From Frondihabitans sp. PAMC 28766 (GTDB lineage Bacteria > Actinomycetota > Actinomycetes > Actinomycetales > Microbacteriaceae), in contig NZ_CP014513.1 of NCBI RefSeq assembly GCF_001577365.1, positions 4,216,001-4,280,000 on the forward strand: a stretch of 64,000 nucleotides of DNA, read 5' to 3'. The notes beneath the pieces are model-generated. The model saw only the letters and a program-made list of their open reading frames with translations. It searched no databases and had not been told where the DNA came from. The translations under genes and the position numbers were made by a program. This document shows positions 15,869 through 25,167 of this stretch, piece after piece. Position 1 is the stretch's first letter. Each line of letters starts with the position of its first letter.

Positions 15869-16771
15869 ATGTCCCTGCCCCTCGCGGTCGTCCGCTCGCT
15901 GCTTCGCCTCCTGCCGCGGTCGACCGACACGGCCGACTCGCTCACCAAAGCCATCTCCGACCGGAAGGGCGAGGCGCCGGTCACCGACGCCGCCCGCCGA
16001 GCAGCGCACGTGACGGAGCGCCGGGTCGAGGGCATGCGCGTCGTCCGGCTCGAACCGCGGCACGCCCACCGTGACGACTCAGAGCGTGCGGTGCCTCGCG
16101 CGCACCTGATCTACACCCACGGCGGGTGCTACACCTTCCCGATCCGGGGCCTGCATTGGGACCTCCTGGCCAGGCTCGTCGAGGGAGCGCACGTCAGCAT
16201 CGACGTTCCGCTCTACGGGCTCGCCCCCGAGCACATTGCGGCCACCGAGTATCCGGCGCTCGAGGCCGTCTATCGGCAGGCGATCGCCGAGCACCCCGGC
16301 CGCGTGTTCTTGGGCGGCGACTCGGCGGGCGGTGGCCTGGCACTCGGCCAGGCGATCGCGTATCGCGGTGCGGGGCTGGAGGCGCCCCGTGGCATCCTGC
16401 TCCTCTCGCCCTGGGTCGACGTGACGATGACGAACCCCGGCATCGCCCGGCTCGAGCCGCGCGACCACCTGATCGCGCCGCTCGGCCTCGTCGAGGCCGG
16501 GCGGCTCTGGGCGGGTGATCTGGACGTGCGCGACCCGCGCGTCAGCCCGCTCTACGGCGACCTCGCCGGGCTCGCGCCCGTGCACATCTACCAGGGCGAC
16601 CGCGACATCCTCGCGGCTGACGCGTACGAGGTGACCCGTCGCCTCCTGCGGGCGGGGACGCCCGCAGAGCTGCGGATCACGCGCGGCGGCTTCCACGTCT
16701 TCCCCGCGGTCGGCGTGCTGCCCGAGGCCCGCCTCGCCGTGTCGCGCATGGTCGACGTGCTGCGGGCCTGA
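15869..16771 (+). CDS. Alpha/beta hydrolase, hormone-sensitive-lipase-like esterase
   Basis: A 300-residue esterase. The oxyanion motif HGGC (in LIYTHGGCYTFPI), nucleophile elbow GGDSAGGGLAL, and C-terminal acid and His in YQGDRDILAAD and TRGGFHVFP define the HSL/type IV carboxylesterase family, which hydrolyses small acyl esters. It is divergent from nrtR and shares the intergenic region, but has no obvious link to NAD metabolism. Natural substrate unknown. Confidence 0.88.
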   Translation: MSLPLAVVRSLLRLLPRSTDTADSLTKAISDRKGEAPVTDAARRAAHVTERRVEGMRVVRLEPRHAHRDDSERAVPRAHLIYTHGGCYTFPIRGLHWDLLARLVEGAHVSIDVPLYGLAPEHIAATEYPALEAVYRQAIAEHPGRVFLGGDSAGGGLALGQAIAYRGAGLEAPRGILLLSPWVDVTMTNPGIARLEPRDHLIAPLGLVEAGRLWAGDLDVRDPRVSPLYGDLAGLAPVHIYQGDRDILAADAYEVTRRLLRAGTPAELRITRGGFHVFPAVGVLPEARLAVSRMVDVLRA

Positions 16772-16839
16772 GTTTTTGCGGGCCCGAAGGCCGATTGTCG
16801 GCGCCTCAGGCCCGCCCGTCGGATCCGACGACCCGACGA

Positions 16840-17592
16840 TCAGACGGCAAGCCGACCGCCATCGACGGGCAGGATCACGCCGTGCACGTTCGATGCCGCA
16901 GCCGAGGCCAGGAAGACGACGGCGTTCGCGATCTCGGTCGGCGTGCTGACCCGGCCTGCCGGAGTCGTGGCGGCGAGCGCATCCAGCCCGTCGCCCATCC
17001 CTGCGGTGCCCTCGGTGCGGGTCGGCCCGGGGCTCACGGCGTTGACCCGTACCCCCGCTGGGGCGAACTCGGCCGCCCACGCCTTCGTCAAGAGCTGCAG
17101 CGCCGCTTTCGACGAGCCGTAGAGCGACATGCCGCTCATGCCGAAGGAGGCCACCATCGTCGAGACGTTGACGATCGCGCCGTGACCACGGTCGGCCATG
17201 GCAGGGGCCAGGGCTGCGACCAGGGTGAACGGCGCTCGCACGTTGACCGCCATCACGGCGTCGAACGTCTCGACGTCGACCTCGGCGGTCGGGCCGAACG
17301 GGAACATGCCCGCGTTGTTGACCAGCACGTCGACGTGGCCGCCGCCGAGCCGACTGGCCTCGTCGGCGAGGTGGGAGACGGCGGCCGCCTCGGCGAGGTC
17401 GACGGCCACGAAGTCGGCCGAACCGCCGGCCTCGACGATCGAACGCACGGTGGCTGCCCCGCGTTCGGCATCCCGGCCGGTGACGACGACGTGCGCGCCG
17501 CCGGCCCCGAGCTGGAGGGCGACCTCGCGGCCGATCCCGCTGGTGCCGCCCGTCACGAGTGCGGTCTGCCCTGCAAAGTCTGTCGTGGTCAT
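16840..17592 (-). CDS. Short-chain dehydrogenase/reductase
   Basis: A 250-residue classical SDR. The cofactor motif is ALVTGGTSGIG (TGxxxGxG) at residues 11-21; VDVLVNNAGMF, the catalytic Ser in VNVSTMVAS, and YGSSK (Tyr and Lys of YxxxK) follow, then VRVNAVSPGPTRT. It ends with the usual VHGVILPVDGGRLAV. Arg in VTGRDAERG suggests NADP preference. It is divergent from a TetR regulator with a 24-bp palindrome between them, so it is probably that regulator's target. Substrate unknown. Confidence 0.92.
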   Translation of the reverse strand: MTTTDFAGQTALVTGGTSGIGREVALQLGAGGAHVVVTGRDAERGAATVRSIVEAGGSADFVAVDLAEAAAVSHLADEASRLGGGHVDVLVNNAGMFPFGPTAEVDVETFDAVMAVNVRAPFTLVAALAPAMADRGHGAIVNVSTMVASFGMSGMSLYGSSKAALQLLTKAWAAEFAPAGVRVNAVSPGPTRTEGTAGMGDGLDALAATTPAGRVSTPTEIANAVVFLASAAASNVHGVILPVDGGRLAV

Positions 17593-17603
17593 GTGAAGCC
17601 TTT

Positions 17604-17627
17604 CGATTGGAGTGATTGCTCCAATCG
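17604..17627. promoter_or_regulatory. TetR operator candidate between SDR and TetR genes
   Basis: CGATTGGAG - TGATTG - CTCCAATCG is a perfect 9-bp inverted repeat with a 6-bp centre, 12 bp upstream of the SDR start and about 50 bp from the TetR start. Size and position fit a TetR-family operator for the divergent pair. Confidence 0.65.
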
Positions 17628-17676
17628 TGACGACCAAAAAATGGAATGTCCACTCTAAAACCGGTATCGTGGCTGT

Positions 17677-18342
17677 ATGCCCTCCGCGCCTCCTGCCGAA
17701 CTCGTCGCCGTCGGCGGCCGCCCACTGACGGCGAAGGGCAGAGCCACCCGGCAGCGCATCGTCGAGACGGCGTCGCGACTCATGCTCGAGGTGGGTGTCG
17801 AGCGCGCCACGATCGACGACATCCAGCAGGTGGCCGGCGTCAACACCTCGCAGCTGTACCACTATTTCACCGACAAGAACGCGCTGATCCTGGCCGTCAT
17901 CGACCACCAGACCCAGACGGTGCTGGACATCCATCGGTCGAGCCTCGAGCGCGTCGAAGGCTTCGACGGCCTGGTCGCGTGGCGCAACATGATCGTCGAC
18001 GTCCTTCAGGCGCAGCAGTGCGTCGGCGGCTGCCCCATCGGCAGTCTCGCGAGCGACCTGGTCGAGACCGACCTCGTGGCGCGAAAGGCGCTGCAGGGAT
18101 CGTTCGCGGCGTGGGAGGGCCTTCTCCGAGACGGGCTGTCGACCATGCGCGACCGCGGCATCCTGCCGCCGGGTCTCGACGTCGAGCGCTCGGCGCTCGC
18201 TCTGCTCGCGGCAGTCCAGGGCGGGCTCCTCCTCAGCCAGACCCGCCGCGACACGATCGCCCTCGAGGCCGCGCTCGACGCCGCCATCGACCACCTGCGG
18301 TCGCTGTCGGCCTCGGCCCGCTCACGCGAGGCCCAGCCGTGA
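17677..18342 (+). CDS. TetR/AcrR-family transcriptional regulator
   Basis: A 221-residue repressor. The N-terminal HTH covers residues 15-62 (GRATRQRIVETASRLMLEVG, then ATIDDIQQVAGVNTSQLYHY and FTDKNALILAVIDHQ). The C-terminal ligand domain contains QCVGGCPIGSLASDL, typical of the subgroup that regulates a neighbouring oxidoreductase. The 24-bp palindrome in the divergent intergenic gap supports control of the SDR gene. The inducer is unknown. Confidence 0.9.
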   Translation: MPSAPPAELVAVGGRPLTAKGRATRQRIVETASRLMLEVGVERATIDDIQQVAGVNTSQLYHYFTDKNALILAVIDHQTQTVLDIHRSSLERVEGFDGLVAWRNMIVDVLQAQQCVGGCPIGSLASDLVETDLVARKALQGSFAAWEGLLRDGLSTMRDRGILPPGLDVERSALALLAAVQGGLLLSQTRRDTIALEAALDAAIDHLRSLSASARSREAQP

Positions 18343-18344
18343 GG

Positions 18345-19511
18345 TCAGACCGCCCGGTGAGGCGGCTCGTCCCTCTCTTTGGCCTCGGGGTCGGGGTCGT
18401 GGCCGGCCCCGGTGATCTCGTCGGGGTCGTGGTGGTAGGCGGCCACGACCATCGCGTTGACGGTGGCGATGAACGGGACGGCGAAGAAGGCGCCGGCGAT
18501 CCCGGCGAGCGTCGTGCCGGCGGTCACGCCGAGGACGACGCCCAGCGGGTGCACCTTCACGGCCGACCCGGTCAGCAGCGGGTGCAGCACGTGGCTCTCG
18601 ATCTGTTGCACGAGCAGGACGATGCCCAGCATGATCAGCGCGTGCAGCCAGCCGTTGAAGACGAGGGCGATGCCGACCGCGGCGATTCCGCCGACGATCG
18701 CGCCGACGACGGGCACGAAGGCGCCGAAGAAGACGATCACTGCCACCGGCACTGCCAGCGGCACGCCCAGGATGAAGGCGCCCAGCCCGATGCCGACGGC
18801 GTCGGTCGCCGCCACGACCAGCTGCACGCGGATGAAGGCCGTGAGGGTGCGCCAGCCGGCGTCACCGGCGGCGTGGATGCGACCACTGGCACGGCGAGGG
18901 AAGAGGCCCGTGACCCACTGGAAGATGCGGCCGCCGTCGATGAGCGTGAACAGCAGCACGAAGAACGCGATGAAGACGCCCTCGAGGATGTGGATGGCCG
19001 AGGTGCCGGCGGCGGCGGCCCCCGCCCCGAGTTTGGACGCGTTCTTCGTGAGGAACGACTCGATGTCTTTGACGTAGCCGTTGACCTTGTCGTCGGTCAG
19101 ACCGAACGGGTGCGTCGCCAAGAGCGACTCCGCCGACTTCACCGACGCGGTGATCTGCTTCTCGAGCGCCGGCAGCTCGGAGATGACCTGCTGCGTGACG
19201 AGCAGGCCGAGGCCGGCGATCACGACGACCACGACGAGAAGCGAGATCACGATCGACAGCCACTTGGGCACGTGATGGCGACGCAGGAGAGACTCCAGCG
19301 GCATGAGGAGCGCCGCCAGGATGAGCCCGATGAGGAAGGGGATGACGATCTCGGACAGCTCGTAGACGAGCACTCCCACGAGCGCGAGCCCCGCTGCGAT
19401 GATGAGGATTCGGGCGGTGAAGCCCGCCCCGATCGTGAGCCCCTTCGGAATCGGATCCGACGCGGGGGTCGGAACGCGCGGCGCGCTCGGGGCTTTTCGG
19501 AGAAAACTCAT
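18345..19511 (-). CDS. AI-2E family transporter (PerM-like membrane protein)
   Basis: A 388-residue polytopic protein of the AI-2E/PerM family with about eight transmembrane segments. It shows the central amphipathic region after the third helix (QVISELPALEKQITASVKSA) and the conserved pattern FGAFVPVVGAIVGGIAAVGI and AGIAGAFFAVPFIATVNAM. Family roles include autoinducer-2 export and Na+/H+ antiport, so the substrate cannot be assigned. The ATG at 19511 is preferred over 19532. It converges on the TetR gene with a 2-bp gap. Confidence 0.88.
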   Translation of the reverse strand: MSFLRKAPSAPRVPTPASDPIPKGLTIGAGFTARILIIAAGLALVGVLVYELSEIVIPFLIGLILAALLMPLESLLRRHHVPKWLSIVISLLVVVVVIAGLGLLVTQQVISELPALEKQITASVKSAESLLATHPFGLTDDKVNGYVKDIESFLTKNASKLGAGAAAAGTSAIHILEGVFIAFFVLLFTLIDGGRIFQWVTGLFPRRASGRIHAAGDAGWRTLTAFIRVQLVVAATDAVGIGLGAFILGVPLAVPVAVIVFFGAFVPVVGAIVGGIAAVGIALVFNGWLHALIMLGIVLLVQQIESHVLHPLLTGSAVKVHPLGVVLGVTAGTTLAGIAGAFFAVPFIATVNAMVVAAYHHDPDEITGAGHDPDPEAKERDEPPHRAV

Positions 19512-19559
19512 AGCGTGACCGTAGCCGGTCACCGCCCCACCCGCCGGGAGCCACTCGGA

Positions 19560-20531
19560 TCATGCGCTCAGTGGCTTTTCGCTCAGTGGCTTGTCGCTCA
19601 GCGGCTCTTCGCTCGGCCGCGACGCCTTCCTGTCGCTGAGGAGGCGATGGCGCCGCTCGATGGACCGACCCCAGCTCGTCGCAGCCAGGATCAGGGCGAT
19701 GCCGCAGTAGCCGACGGCGGCGACGTGGTCGTGCGCGATCACGATTCCGCCGATGGCGGCCCACACGGGCTCGGTGCCGAGCAGCAGACCGACGCGCGAC
19801 GGCGACGTGCGACGCACCGCCCAGGTCTGCACGAAGAACGCGAAGACCGTGCACACCACAACGAGATACAGGAAGAGCAGCGCGCGGCCCGGGTCGAGGC
19901 GCACGACGTAGCTCGGGATCGACTCGCCCGTGAAGACGGAGATCACGGTGAAGACGGCTGCGCAGGTCGCTAGTTGCACGGCGGTGAGGTGAAGCGTGTC
20001 CATCGGCCTGGCCATCGTGATCCTGTGCGTCGACGTGACGTAGACGGCCCGCGCGAGGGCCGCGCCGAGGACGAGCAGGTCGCCGAGCGAGGGCGGGCGG
20101 ACACCGCCGTCGCCGGCGAGCAGCACGACCCCGAGGACGGCGACCCCCGCTGCGGAGAAGAATCTGCCGGGCAGGTGACGGCCCGAGACGACGGAGTCGA
20201 GGAGCGGGGTGAACACGATCGTCAGGCTGATGATGAGACCGGCGTTCGTCGCCGAGGTGTGAGCTATGCCGAACGTCTCGAACGCGAACACCGCGCTCAG
20301 CAGCAGACCGAGCAGCGCGCCGGCGCGCACCTCCGCGAGCGTCACGCGCTGCCGCCGGACGCCCACGACGCCGGCCATGATCGCGGCCGCCAGCAGCATC
20401 CGCAGCGCGAGCAGTGCGACGACCGAACTCGGCGTGACCAGCTCCTTGGCCACGAGGTAGGTCGACCCCCACGAGACGGCGACGACGAGCAGGAGAAGGT
20501 CGACGCGGAATCGTGAGCGAGAGGCAGCCAT
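19560..20531 (-). CDS. EamA/DMT-family transporter
   Basis: A 323-residue drug/metabolite-type transporter with ten hydrophobic segments in two EamA repeats, starting with LLLLVVAVSWGSTYLVAKEL and including AALARAVYVTSTHRI at the repeat boundary and GIVIAHDHVAAVGYCGIALI at the end. These export amino acids or other small metabolites. The C-terminus ends in a 15-bp tandem repeat coding SEEPLSDKPLSEKPLSA. It is divergent from a LysR regulator 72 bp away, a common exporter/regulator pairing. Substrate unknown. Confidence 0.9.
   Translation of the reverse strand: MAASRSRFRVDLLLLVVAVSWGSTYLVAKELVTPSSVVALLALRMLLAAAIMAGVVGVRRQRVTLAEVRAGALLGLLLSAVFAFETFGIAHTSATNAGLIISLTIVFTPLLDSVVSGRHLPGRFFSAAGVAVLGVVLLAGDGGVRPPSLGDLLVLGAALARAVYVTSTHRITMARPMDTLHLTAVQLATCAAVFTVISVFTGESIPSYVVRLDPGRALLFLYLVVVCTVFAFFVQTWAVRRTSPSRVGLLLGTEPVWAAIGGIVIAHDHVAAVGYCGIALILAATSWGRSIERRHRLLSDRKASRPSEEPLSDKPLSEKPLSA
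19566..19610. repeat. 15-bp tandem repeat at the end of the EamA gene
   Basis: Three units like GCTCAGTGGCTTTTC, read in the coding strand as (D/E)KPLS repeats just before the stop codon. Confidence 0.8.
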
Positions 20532-20603
20532 GGCTTCATGGTCGTTCGGCCCGACTCGTAAGACAAGACACGAATTTGCACCGCGTTGGTTTAGTGTCAG
20601 CTT

Positions 20604-21509
20604 ATGGAACAGGGTCAGCTCCGCGCTCTCCGAGAGCTCGGCGATCGGGGCAGCATCGCCGCTGTGGCCCTCGCGCTGCGGGTCACCCCGTCGTCCGTCT
20701 CGCAGCAGATCAGCGCTCTCCAGCGCCGATCATCCGTCCCCCTGACCGTCAAGGACGGGCGTCGGCTGACGCTGACCGATGCCGGCCGAGTGCTGGCGCG
20801 CGCCGCGATCGACGTCGAGGTGGCGTTCGAACGGGCCGAGCAGGCGGTGGCGCGATTCCAGAGCGAGCCTGCCGGCACGGTGACGGTGGCCGCCTTCAAC
20901 AGCGCGGCCCTGTCGATCTTCGGCCCCCTGATCATCGGGCTGAGCGGCCCCGATCAGCCGCGGGTCGGCCTCAGCGATCAGGACGTGGCCCAGGAGGGCT
21001 TCCCGTCGCTCACGGCCGATCACGACCTCGTGATCGCGCACCGCCTGGTGGGAAGCGCGCCGTGGCCGGCCACGGTGCGAGTCGAACCGCTGCTGTTCGA
21101 ACCCCTCGATCTCGTCGTCCGGCGCGATCATCGGCTTGCGGCGATGGAGACGATCGAGCCGGCGGATCTCGACGGCGAGGCCTGGGTGGCCGTGCACGAG
21201 GGATTCCCGCTCGAGAGCGCGATCGCGGCGATCGCCGGCATCGGAGGGAGAGACGCGCGCATCCTGCATCGGATCAACGAGTTCTTCGTCGCCGCCCGAG
21301 TCGTCGAGGCGAGCGGCTGCATCGCGTTGATGCCGCGCTACACGAGCGACCTCCGCCACCACCCCGATCTCGTCCTCCGGCCCCTGTCGCCCTCGGGGCT
21401 CGGGCGCCACATCGACTGCCTCGCTCGGCCGGAGACGCTCGAGCGCGCCGCCGTGCGCACGGTGCTCGAGCGGCTGCGCACCATCGCGAGCGGCCTCGCC
21501 GAGGCGTGA
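20604..21509 (+). CDS. LysR-family transcriptional regulator
   Basis: A 301-residue LysR regulator. The HTH (residues 1-60) reads MEQGQLRALRELGDRGSIAA, then RVTPSSVSQQISALQRRSSV and LTLTDAGRVLARAA. The periplasmic-binding-like effector domain follows, including LDLVVRRDHRLAA and EAWVAVHEGFPLES. It lies divergent from the EamA exporter, so the intergenic 20532-20603 probably holds shared operators and the regulator likely activates the exporter in response to its substrate. Confidence 0.9.
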   Translation: MEQGQLRALRELGDRGSIAAVALALRVTPSSVSQQISALQRRSSVPLTVKDGRRLTLTDAGRVLARAAIDVEVAFERAEQAVARFQSEPAGTVTVAAFNSAALSIFGPLIIGLSGPDQPRVGLSDQDVAQEGFPSLTADHDLVIAHRLVGSAPWPATVRVEPLLFEPLDLVVRRDHRLAAMETIEPADLDGEAWVAVHEGFPLESAIAAIAGIGGRDARILHRINEFFVAARVVEASGCIALMPRYTSDLRHHPDLVLRPLSPSGLGRHIDCLARPETLERAAVRTVLERLRTIASGLAEA

Positions 21510-21526
21510 AGATGCGGCCGCGAGGC

Positions 21527-21749
21527 TCAGATGGCCCCGAGGTTCGCCGTCGGCGTCGCCTCGGTGCAGTCGGACCGGATCAGCCCCCGCTTCCGCAGCT
21601 CGGGCGCGAGCCCTGACGCGATCTCGTCGACGTAGCGCCTCGAGTGGGTGCGCTGCGACTCGCCGCGGGGTGCCCTCCGCCCACGGCGACTTCCAGGCAG
21701 GCACTTCGAACGGGGTGAGCCAGGCGAGGTGAAACGGATCTGCACTCAT
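21527..21749 (-). pseudogene. Internally deleted LLM flavin monooxygenase remnant
   Basis: The reading starts MSADPFHLAWLTPFEVPAWK, like the first strand of NtaA/SnaA-type flavin monooxygenases, then after about 33 codons shifts frame and continues YVDEIASGLAPELRKRGLIR to NLGAI. This matches the last 40 residues of the intact paralogs here (FVAEVVPLLQDRGVFR...LRGNLG). The roughly 380 residues in between are gone. It is a scar of a deleted monooxygenase gene. Confidence 0.7.
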
Positions 21750-21859
21750 CACGGGCGACTCTACGAACGGCGTGAATCGTCGACGAGCACCCGGTGTAAA
21801 GCGGTGGTGACGCCTCGAGGTGCGGGCCGCAGGATCCGGTCGCCTGCGTGATAACGCGG

Positions 21860-21927
21860 CTCGCGGCCCGCTCCCGGGCCCCGGCGCCGTGATCTCGCGG
21901 CCCGCTCCCGGGCCCCGGCGCCGTGAT
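21860..21927. repeat. Perfect 34-bp tandem duplication upstream of aroE
   Basis: Two identical 34-bp units beginning CTCGCGGCCCGCTCCCGGGC lie head to tail at 21860-21893 and 21894-21927, 55 bp before the aroE GTG. Each unit contains an internal GC palindrome. It probably lies in or near the aroE promoter or leader. Confidence 0.85.
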
Positions 21928-21981
21928 AACGCCGCGCCCTCGACGATAAACTGACGCTCCCACCACCGACCGGAGGATTTT

Positions 21982-22920
21982 GTGCCTGCAGCCCCGCTTC
22001 GACCGGATGCGCGCCGCCGGCTCGCCGTGCTCGGCTCCCCCATCGGGCACTCCCTCTCGCCGCGGCTGCAGGGCATCGCGTACGACCGGCTCGGGCTGCC
22101 CTTCGACTACGGCCTGGCCGAGGTCGCCTCGGGTGCCCTCGCTCCGTTCGTCGACTCGCTCGACGAGTCGTGGCGGGGGCTCAGCCTCACCATGCCACTC
22201 AAGCGCGAGGTCGTCCCGCTGCTCGACGAGGCCTCTCCGCTCGTGCGGAAGCTCGGCGTCGCGAACACGGTCGTCCTGTCGCAGGTCGACGGCTCCCGGC
22301 ACCTGGCCGGTCACAACACGGACGTCGACGGCATCACTCGCGCCGTGTCGTCGCGCCTGGCCGACGTGAACGATCTCCGCGGCGACGAGACGATCATCGT
22401 CGGCGGGGGCGCGACCGCCGCATCGGCCCTCGCGGCCGTCGCCGAGCTCGGCGTGGGGCGCGTGCGCCTGTACCTGCGCGACGTCACCAAGGCGTCCGAG
22501 TTGAGCGGCCTGGCATCCTCGCTCGGCGTCGCCCTCGAAGCGCTTCCCCTCGACCGCCTGGCCGATGCGGGCCCGGCCGACCTCGCCGTCAGCACGCTGC
22601 CCGGCGGCGCGGCCGACGACCTGCCGCTCACCCCGTCGGGCCCCGGCGCCGTGCTGCTCGACGTCGCCTACGACCCGTGGCCGAGCGCCCTCGCCACCCG
22701 CTGGGCCGACGCCGGAGGGCTCATCGTCTCGGGGCTCGACATGCTCATCGAGCAGGCCGTCGGGCAGATCCGGCTCTTCGCCGGGCTGCCGCAGACTGTC
22801 TCGGTGCCCGACGAGGACGCCATCCGCCGCGACATGCGCGCCGCCGTCGGCGTGCCTCCGGTGCCGGTGCCGGTCCGTGTGCCGGTCTCGCTCCCGGTCC
22901 CGGGCGAGGTCGTGCGATGA
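21982..22920 (+). CDS. aroE: Shikimate dehydrogenase family protein
   Basis: A 312-residue AroE-family enzyme reducing 3-dehydroshikimate with NADPH. Motifs: substrate-binding VLGSPIGHSLSPRLQGIAYD, catalytic Lys in LSLTMPLKREVVP, HNTDVDGI, and nucleotide loop IIVGGGATAASALAAV. The GTG start is supported by CGGAGGA 5 bp upstream. The TGA overlaps the aroD ATG (ATGA), so the two steps of the shikimate pathway are translationally coupled. The C-terminal 20 residues are a Pro/Val-rich tail. Confidence 0.9.
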   Translation: MPAAPLRPDARRRLAVLGSPIGHSLSPRLQGIAYDRLGLPFDYGLAEVASGALAPFVDSLDESWRGLSLTMPLKREVVPLLDEASPLVRKLGVANTVVLSQVDGSRHLAGHNTDVDGITRAVSSRLADVNDLRGDETIIVGGGATAASALAAVAELGVGRVRLYLRDVTKASELSGLASSLGVALEALPLDRLADAGPADLAVSTLPGGAADDLPLTPSGPGAVLLDVAYDPWPSALATRWADAGGLIVSGLDMLIEQAVGQIRLFAGLPQTVSVPDEDAIRRDMRAAVGVPPVPVPVRVPVSLPVPGEVVR

Positions 22921-23867
22921 CCGACACGATCCGGCCCGTCACGCTGCGCGGGCTCGAACTCGGCACCGGCCGCCCCAAGATCTGCGTGCCACTGGTCGCG
23001 TCGACCGTCGACGACCTGCGCCAGACCGTCGCCGGGCTGCCCGAGGGGGCCTTCGACCTCGTCGAGCTGCGCATCGACCACTTCGTCGACGTCGACGACC
23101 TCGACGCCGTTCGCATCGCCATCTACGCCGTCCGCGAGGGCGTGGGCGAAAACGTGCCGATCCTCTTCACCTTCCGGTCGCGACCCGAGGGCGGCAGCCG
23201 CGACATCGAGCCCCGCCACTACCGCGACCTCCTCGCCTCGGCCGTGGCCACCGGGCAGGTGGACGCCATCGACGTCGAGATGTTCACCGAGCTCGGCATG
23301 CTCGAGCAGATCGTCAACGGCGCCCACGAGCACGACGTGTCGGTCGTCATGTCGTCGCACGACTTCGAGAAGACCCCCGACCACGACCAGTTGATCGCCC
23401 GCCTCGCCCTCCAGCAAGACCTGGGGGCCGACGTGCTGAAGCTCGCGGTGATGCCGCAGAGCCCCGCCGACGTGCTGACCCTGCTGACGGTGACCGAGGA
23501 GTTCGTGCGCGAGCAGGCGCACCGGCCCGTCATCACGATGTCGATGGCCGCGCTCGGCGTGGTGACGCGCCTGGCCGGCGAGACGTTCGGATCCTGCCTC
23601 ACCTTCGGGTCGTCGGGCGCGGCCAGCGCGCCCGGGCAGGTGGAGGCGTGCGAGCTGCGCGGCATCCTCGACCTCGTGCACGGCAGCCTCGATGACGAAG
23701 GTCTCGGCAGCGGCAGGGGCCCCGCCGATCGACGCAGCCCGGCTGCGGCAGCCGCCGAAGGCGAGCCCGGCACCGGCCGCGACGACATCGCCGCCCGGCG
23801 CGACATCGCGGGCCGAGACCGCAACGACTCGTTCGGGCGACCCGCGGCAGCACCCGCCGAAGGCTGA
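22917..23867 (+). CDS. aroD: Type I 3-dehydroquinate dehydratase
   Basis: A 316-residue protein whose first 250 residues form a class I dehydroquinase, making 3-dehydroshikimate through a Schiff base. Core motifs: ELRIDHFVDVDDLD, PILFTFRSRPEGG, catalytic-type His in VVMSSHDFEKTP, the Schiff-base Lys in DVLKLAVMPQSP, and MAALGVVTRLAGETFGSCLTF. The last 65 residues are a disordered Ala/Gly/Arg/Asp-rich extension not found in the family. Overlap with aroE is 4 bp. The next gene begins 2 bp after its stop. Confidence 0.92.
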   Translation: MTDTIRPVTLRGLELGTGRPKICVPLVASTVDDLRQTVAGLPEGAFDLVELRIDHFVDVDDLDAVRIAIYAVREGVGENVPILFTFRSRPEGGSRDIEPRHYRDLLASAVATGQVDAIDVEMFTELGMLEQIVNGAHEHDVSVVMSSHDFEKTPDHDQLIARLALQQDLGADVLKLAVMPQSPADVLTLLTVTEEFVREQAHRPVITMSMAALGVVTRLAGETFGSCLTFGSSGAASAPGQVEACELRGILDLVHGSLDDEGLGSGRGPADRRSPAAAAAEGEPGTGRDDIAARRDIAGRDRNDSFGRPAAAPAEG

Positions 23868-23869
23868 GC

Positions 23870-24777
23870 ATGTCGCACGAACACGGCACCCCCTCGTCGA
23901 GCCCCGGGAGGCTCGCCACAGCCCTCGCCATCACGTCGCTGATCCTGGTCGCCGAGATCGTCGGCTCGGTGCTCACCGGCAGCCTTGCGCTGCTCGTCGA
24001 TGCGGGCCACATGCTCACCGACGTCGCGGGCCTCACGACCGCCCTCGTCGCGGCCTGGTTGATCACCCGGCCGGCGACGTCGTCGCGTACCTGGGGTACC
24101 GACGGGCCGAAGTGCTGGCCGCGCTCGGGCAGTCGGCGGTGCTCCTTGCCGTGGGCATCTACGCGTTCGTCGAGGGCGTGCAGCGCCTGTTCGCGCCGCC
24201 GTCGGTGCCGTCGGGCTCCCTGTTGCTGTTCGGCGCCATCGGCCTGGCCGGCAACATCGCCTCCATCGTCGTGCTCGCCTCGGCGCGCAACTCGACGATG
24301 AACCTCCGCGCCGCCTTCCTCGAGGTGGTGAACGACGCGCTCGGCTCCGTCGCCGTGATCGTCGCGGCCGTCGTCATCGCCCTCACCGGCTGGGCGCAGG
24401 CCGACGCCGTGGCCGGCATGCTCGTCGCCGTCCTGATCGTGCCCCGCACCGTCCTGCTGCTGCGTGAGACGACCGGCGTGCTGCTCGAGTCCACGCCCCG
24501 GGGGCTCGATCTCGACGACGTCCGCCGGCACATGCTCGAACTCCCCCACGTCCGGGCCGTGCACGACCTGCACGCGTCGCAGATCGCGACCGGCCTGCCG
24601 ATCCTGTCGGCCCACGTCGTCGTCTCGCAGGGCTGCTTCGAAGACGGGCACGCGCCGCGTATCCTCGACGACCTGCAGGCCTGCGTGCTCGAGCACTTCA
24701 GCATCGCGATCGAGCACTCCACCTTCCAGCTCGAGCCCGAGCAGCACGCCGCGCACGAGCACATCGACCACGCCTGA
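23870..24777 (+). pseudogene. Frameshifted cation diffusion facilitator (CDF) transporter
   Basis: The first frame reads MSHEHGTPSSSPGRL, then TM segments and the metal motif LLVDAGHMLTDVAG, ending RPATSSRTWG. The sequence continues in the +1-related frame as YRRAEVLAALGQSAVLLAVG, LEVVNDALGSVAVI and the cytoplasmic domain to HEHIDHA. Adding one base in the GGGG run at 24093-24096 restores a normal 302-residue Zn/Co/Cd efflux protein with six TM helices and His-rich ends. All later sequence is conserved, so a sequencing error is quite possible; otherwise the gene is recently broken. Confidence 0.85.
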
Positions 24778-24850
24778 CCGGCGCGCCGCCCCGCCCCTCC
24801 CCGCCCCTCTGCTCCCGTCGCCCCGCCCCACCCGTCGCCCCGCCCCACCC

Positions 24851-24910
24851 GGCGGCTCCGCTTCCCGCCCGGCCGCTCCGCTTCCCGCCCGGCCGCTCCG
24901 CTTCCCGCCC
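24851..24910. repeat. 20-bp tandem repeat
   Basis: Three units of GGCGGCTCCGCTTCCCGCCC with one variable base, 47 bp before palindromic copy 6. Confidence 0.8.
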
Positions 24911-24956
24911 CGTCGTCGTCCCGCTCCGCCTCCGGGCCGCCCGGCCCGCTCCCGAC

Positions 24957-25042
24957 GTTGGCAAAACCGGAGATTCCAGGGCAGCGCCTTCGGGGCTTCC
25001 ACCCCCAGGTCTCCGCCGCGTGAATACTCCGGTTTTGCCAAC
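24957..25042. repeat. Palindromic element copy 6
   Basis: Ends GTTGGCAAAACCGGAG and ACTCCGGTTTTGCCAAC are a perfect 15-bp terminal inverted repeat apart from the innermost base. One of the best-preserved copies. Confidence 0.9.
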
Positions 25043-25167
25043 AAGACTGCCCAGGCGCAACACGCTCGTCCGCCCCACGCCACCCGCCACCCGCCGCACG
25101 CCACCCGCGCCACGGCGCCCCGCCCTTGCCTCCGGTGTGGCGCAGCCCCCGGGCCCGCCTGGGCGCG

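Noticed and set aside
16778-16815. Terminator GCGGGCC...GGCCCGC between the hydrolase and SDR genes
   Set aside because: Only 7-bp arms with a long loop, and the T-run lies on the wrong side for both genes; too weak to list as a feature.
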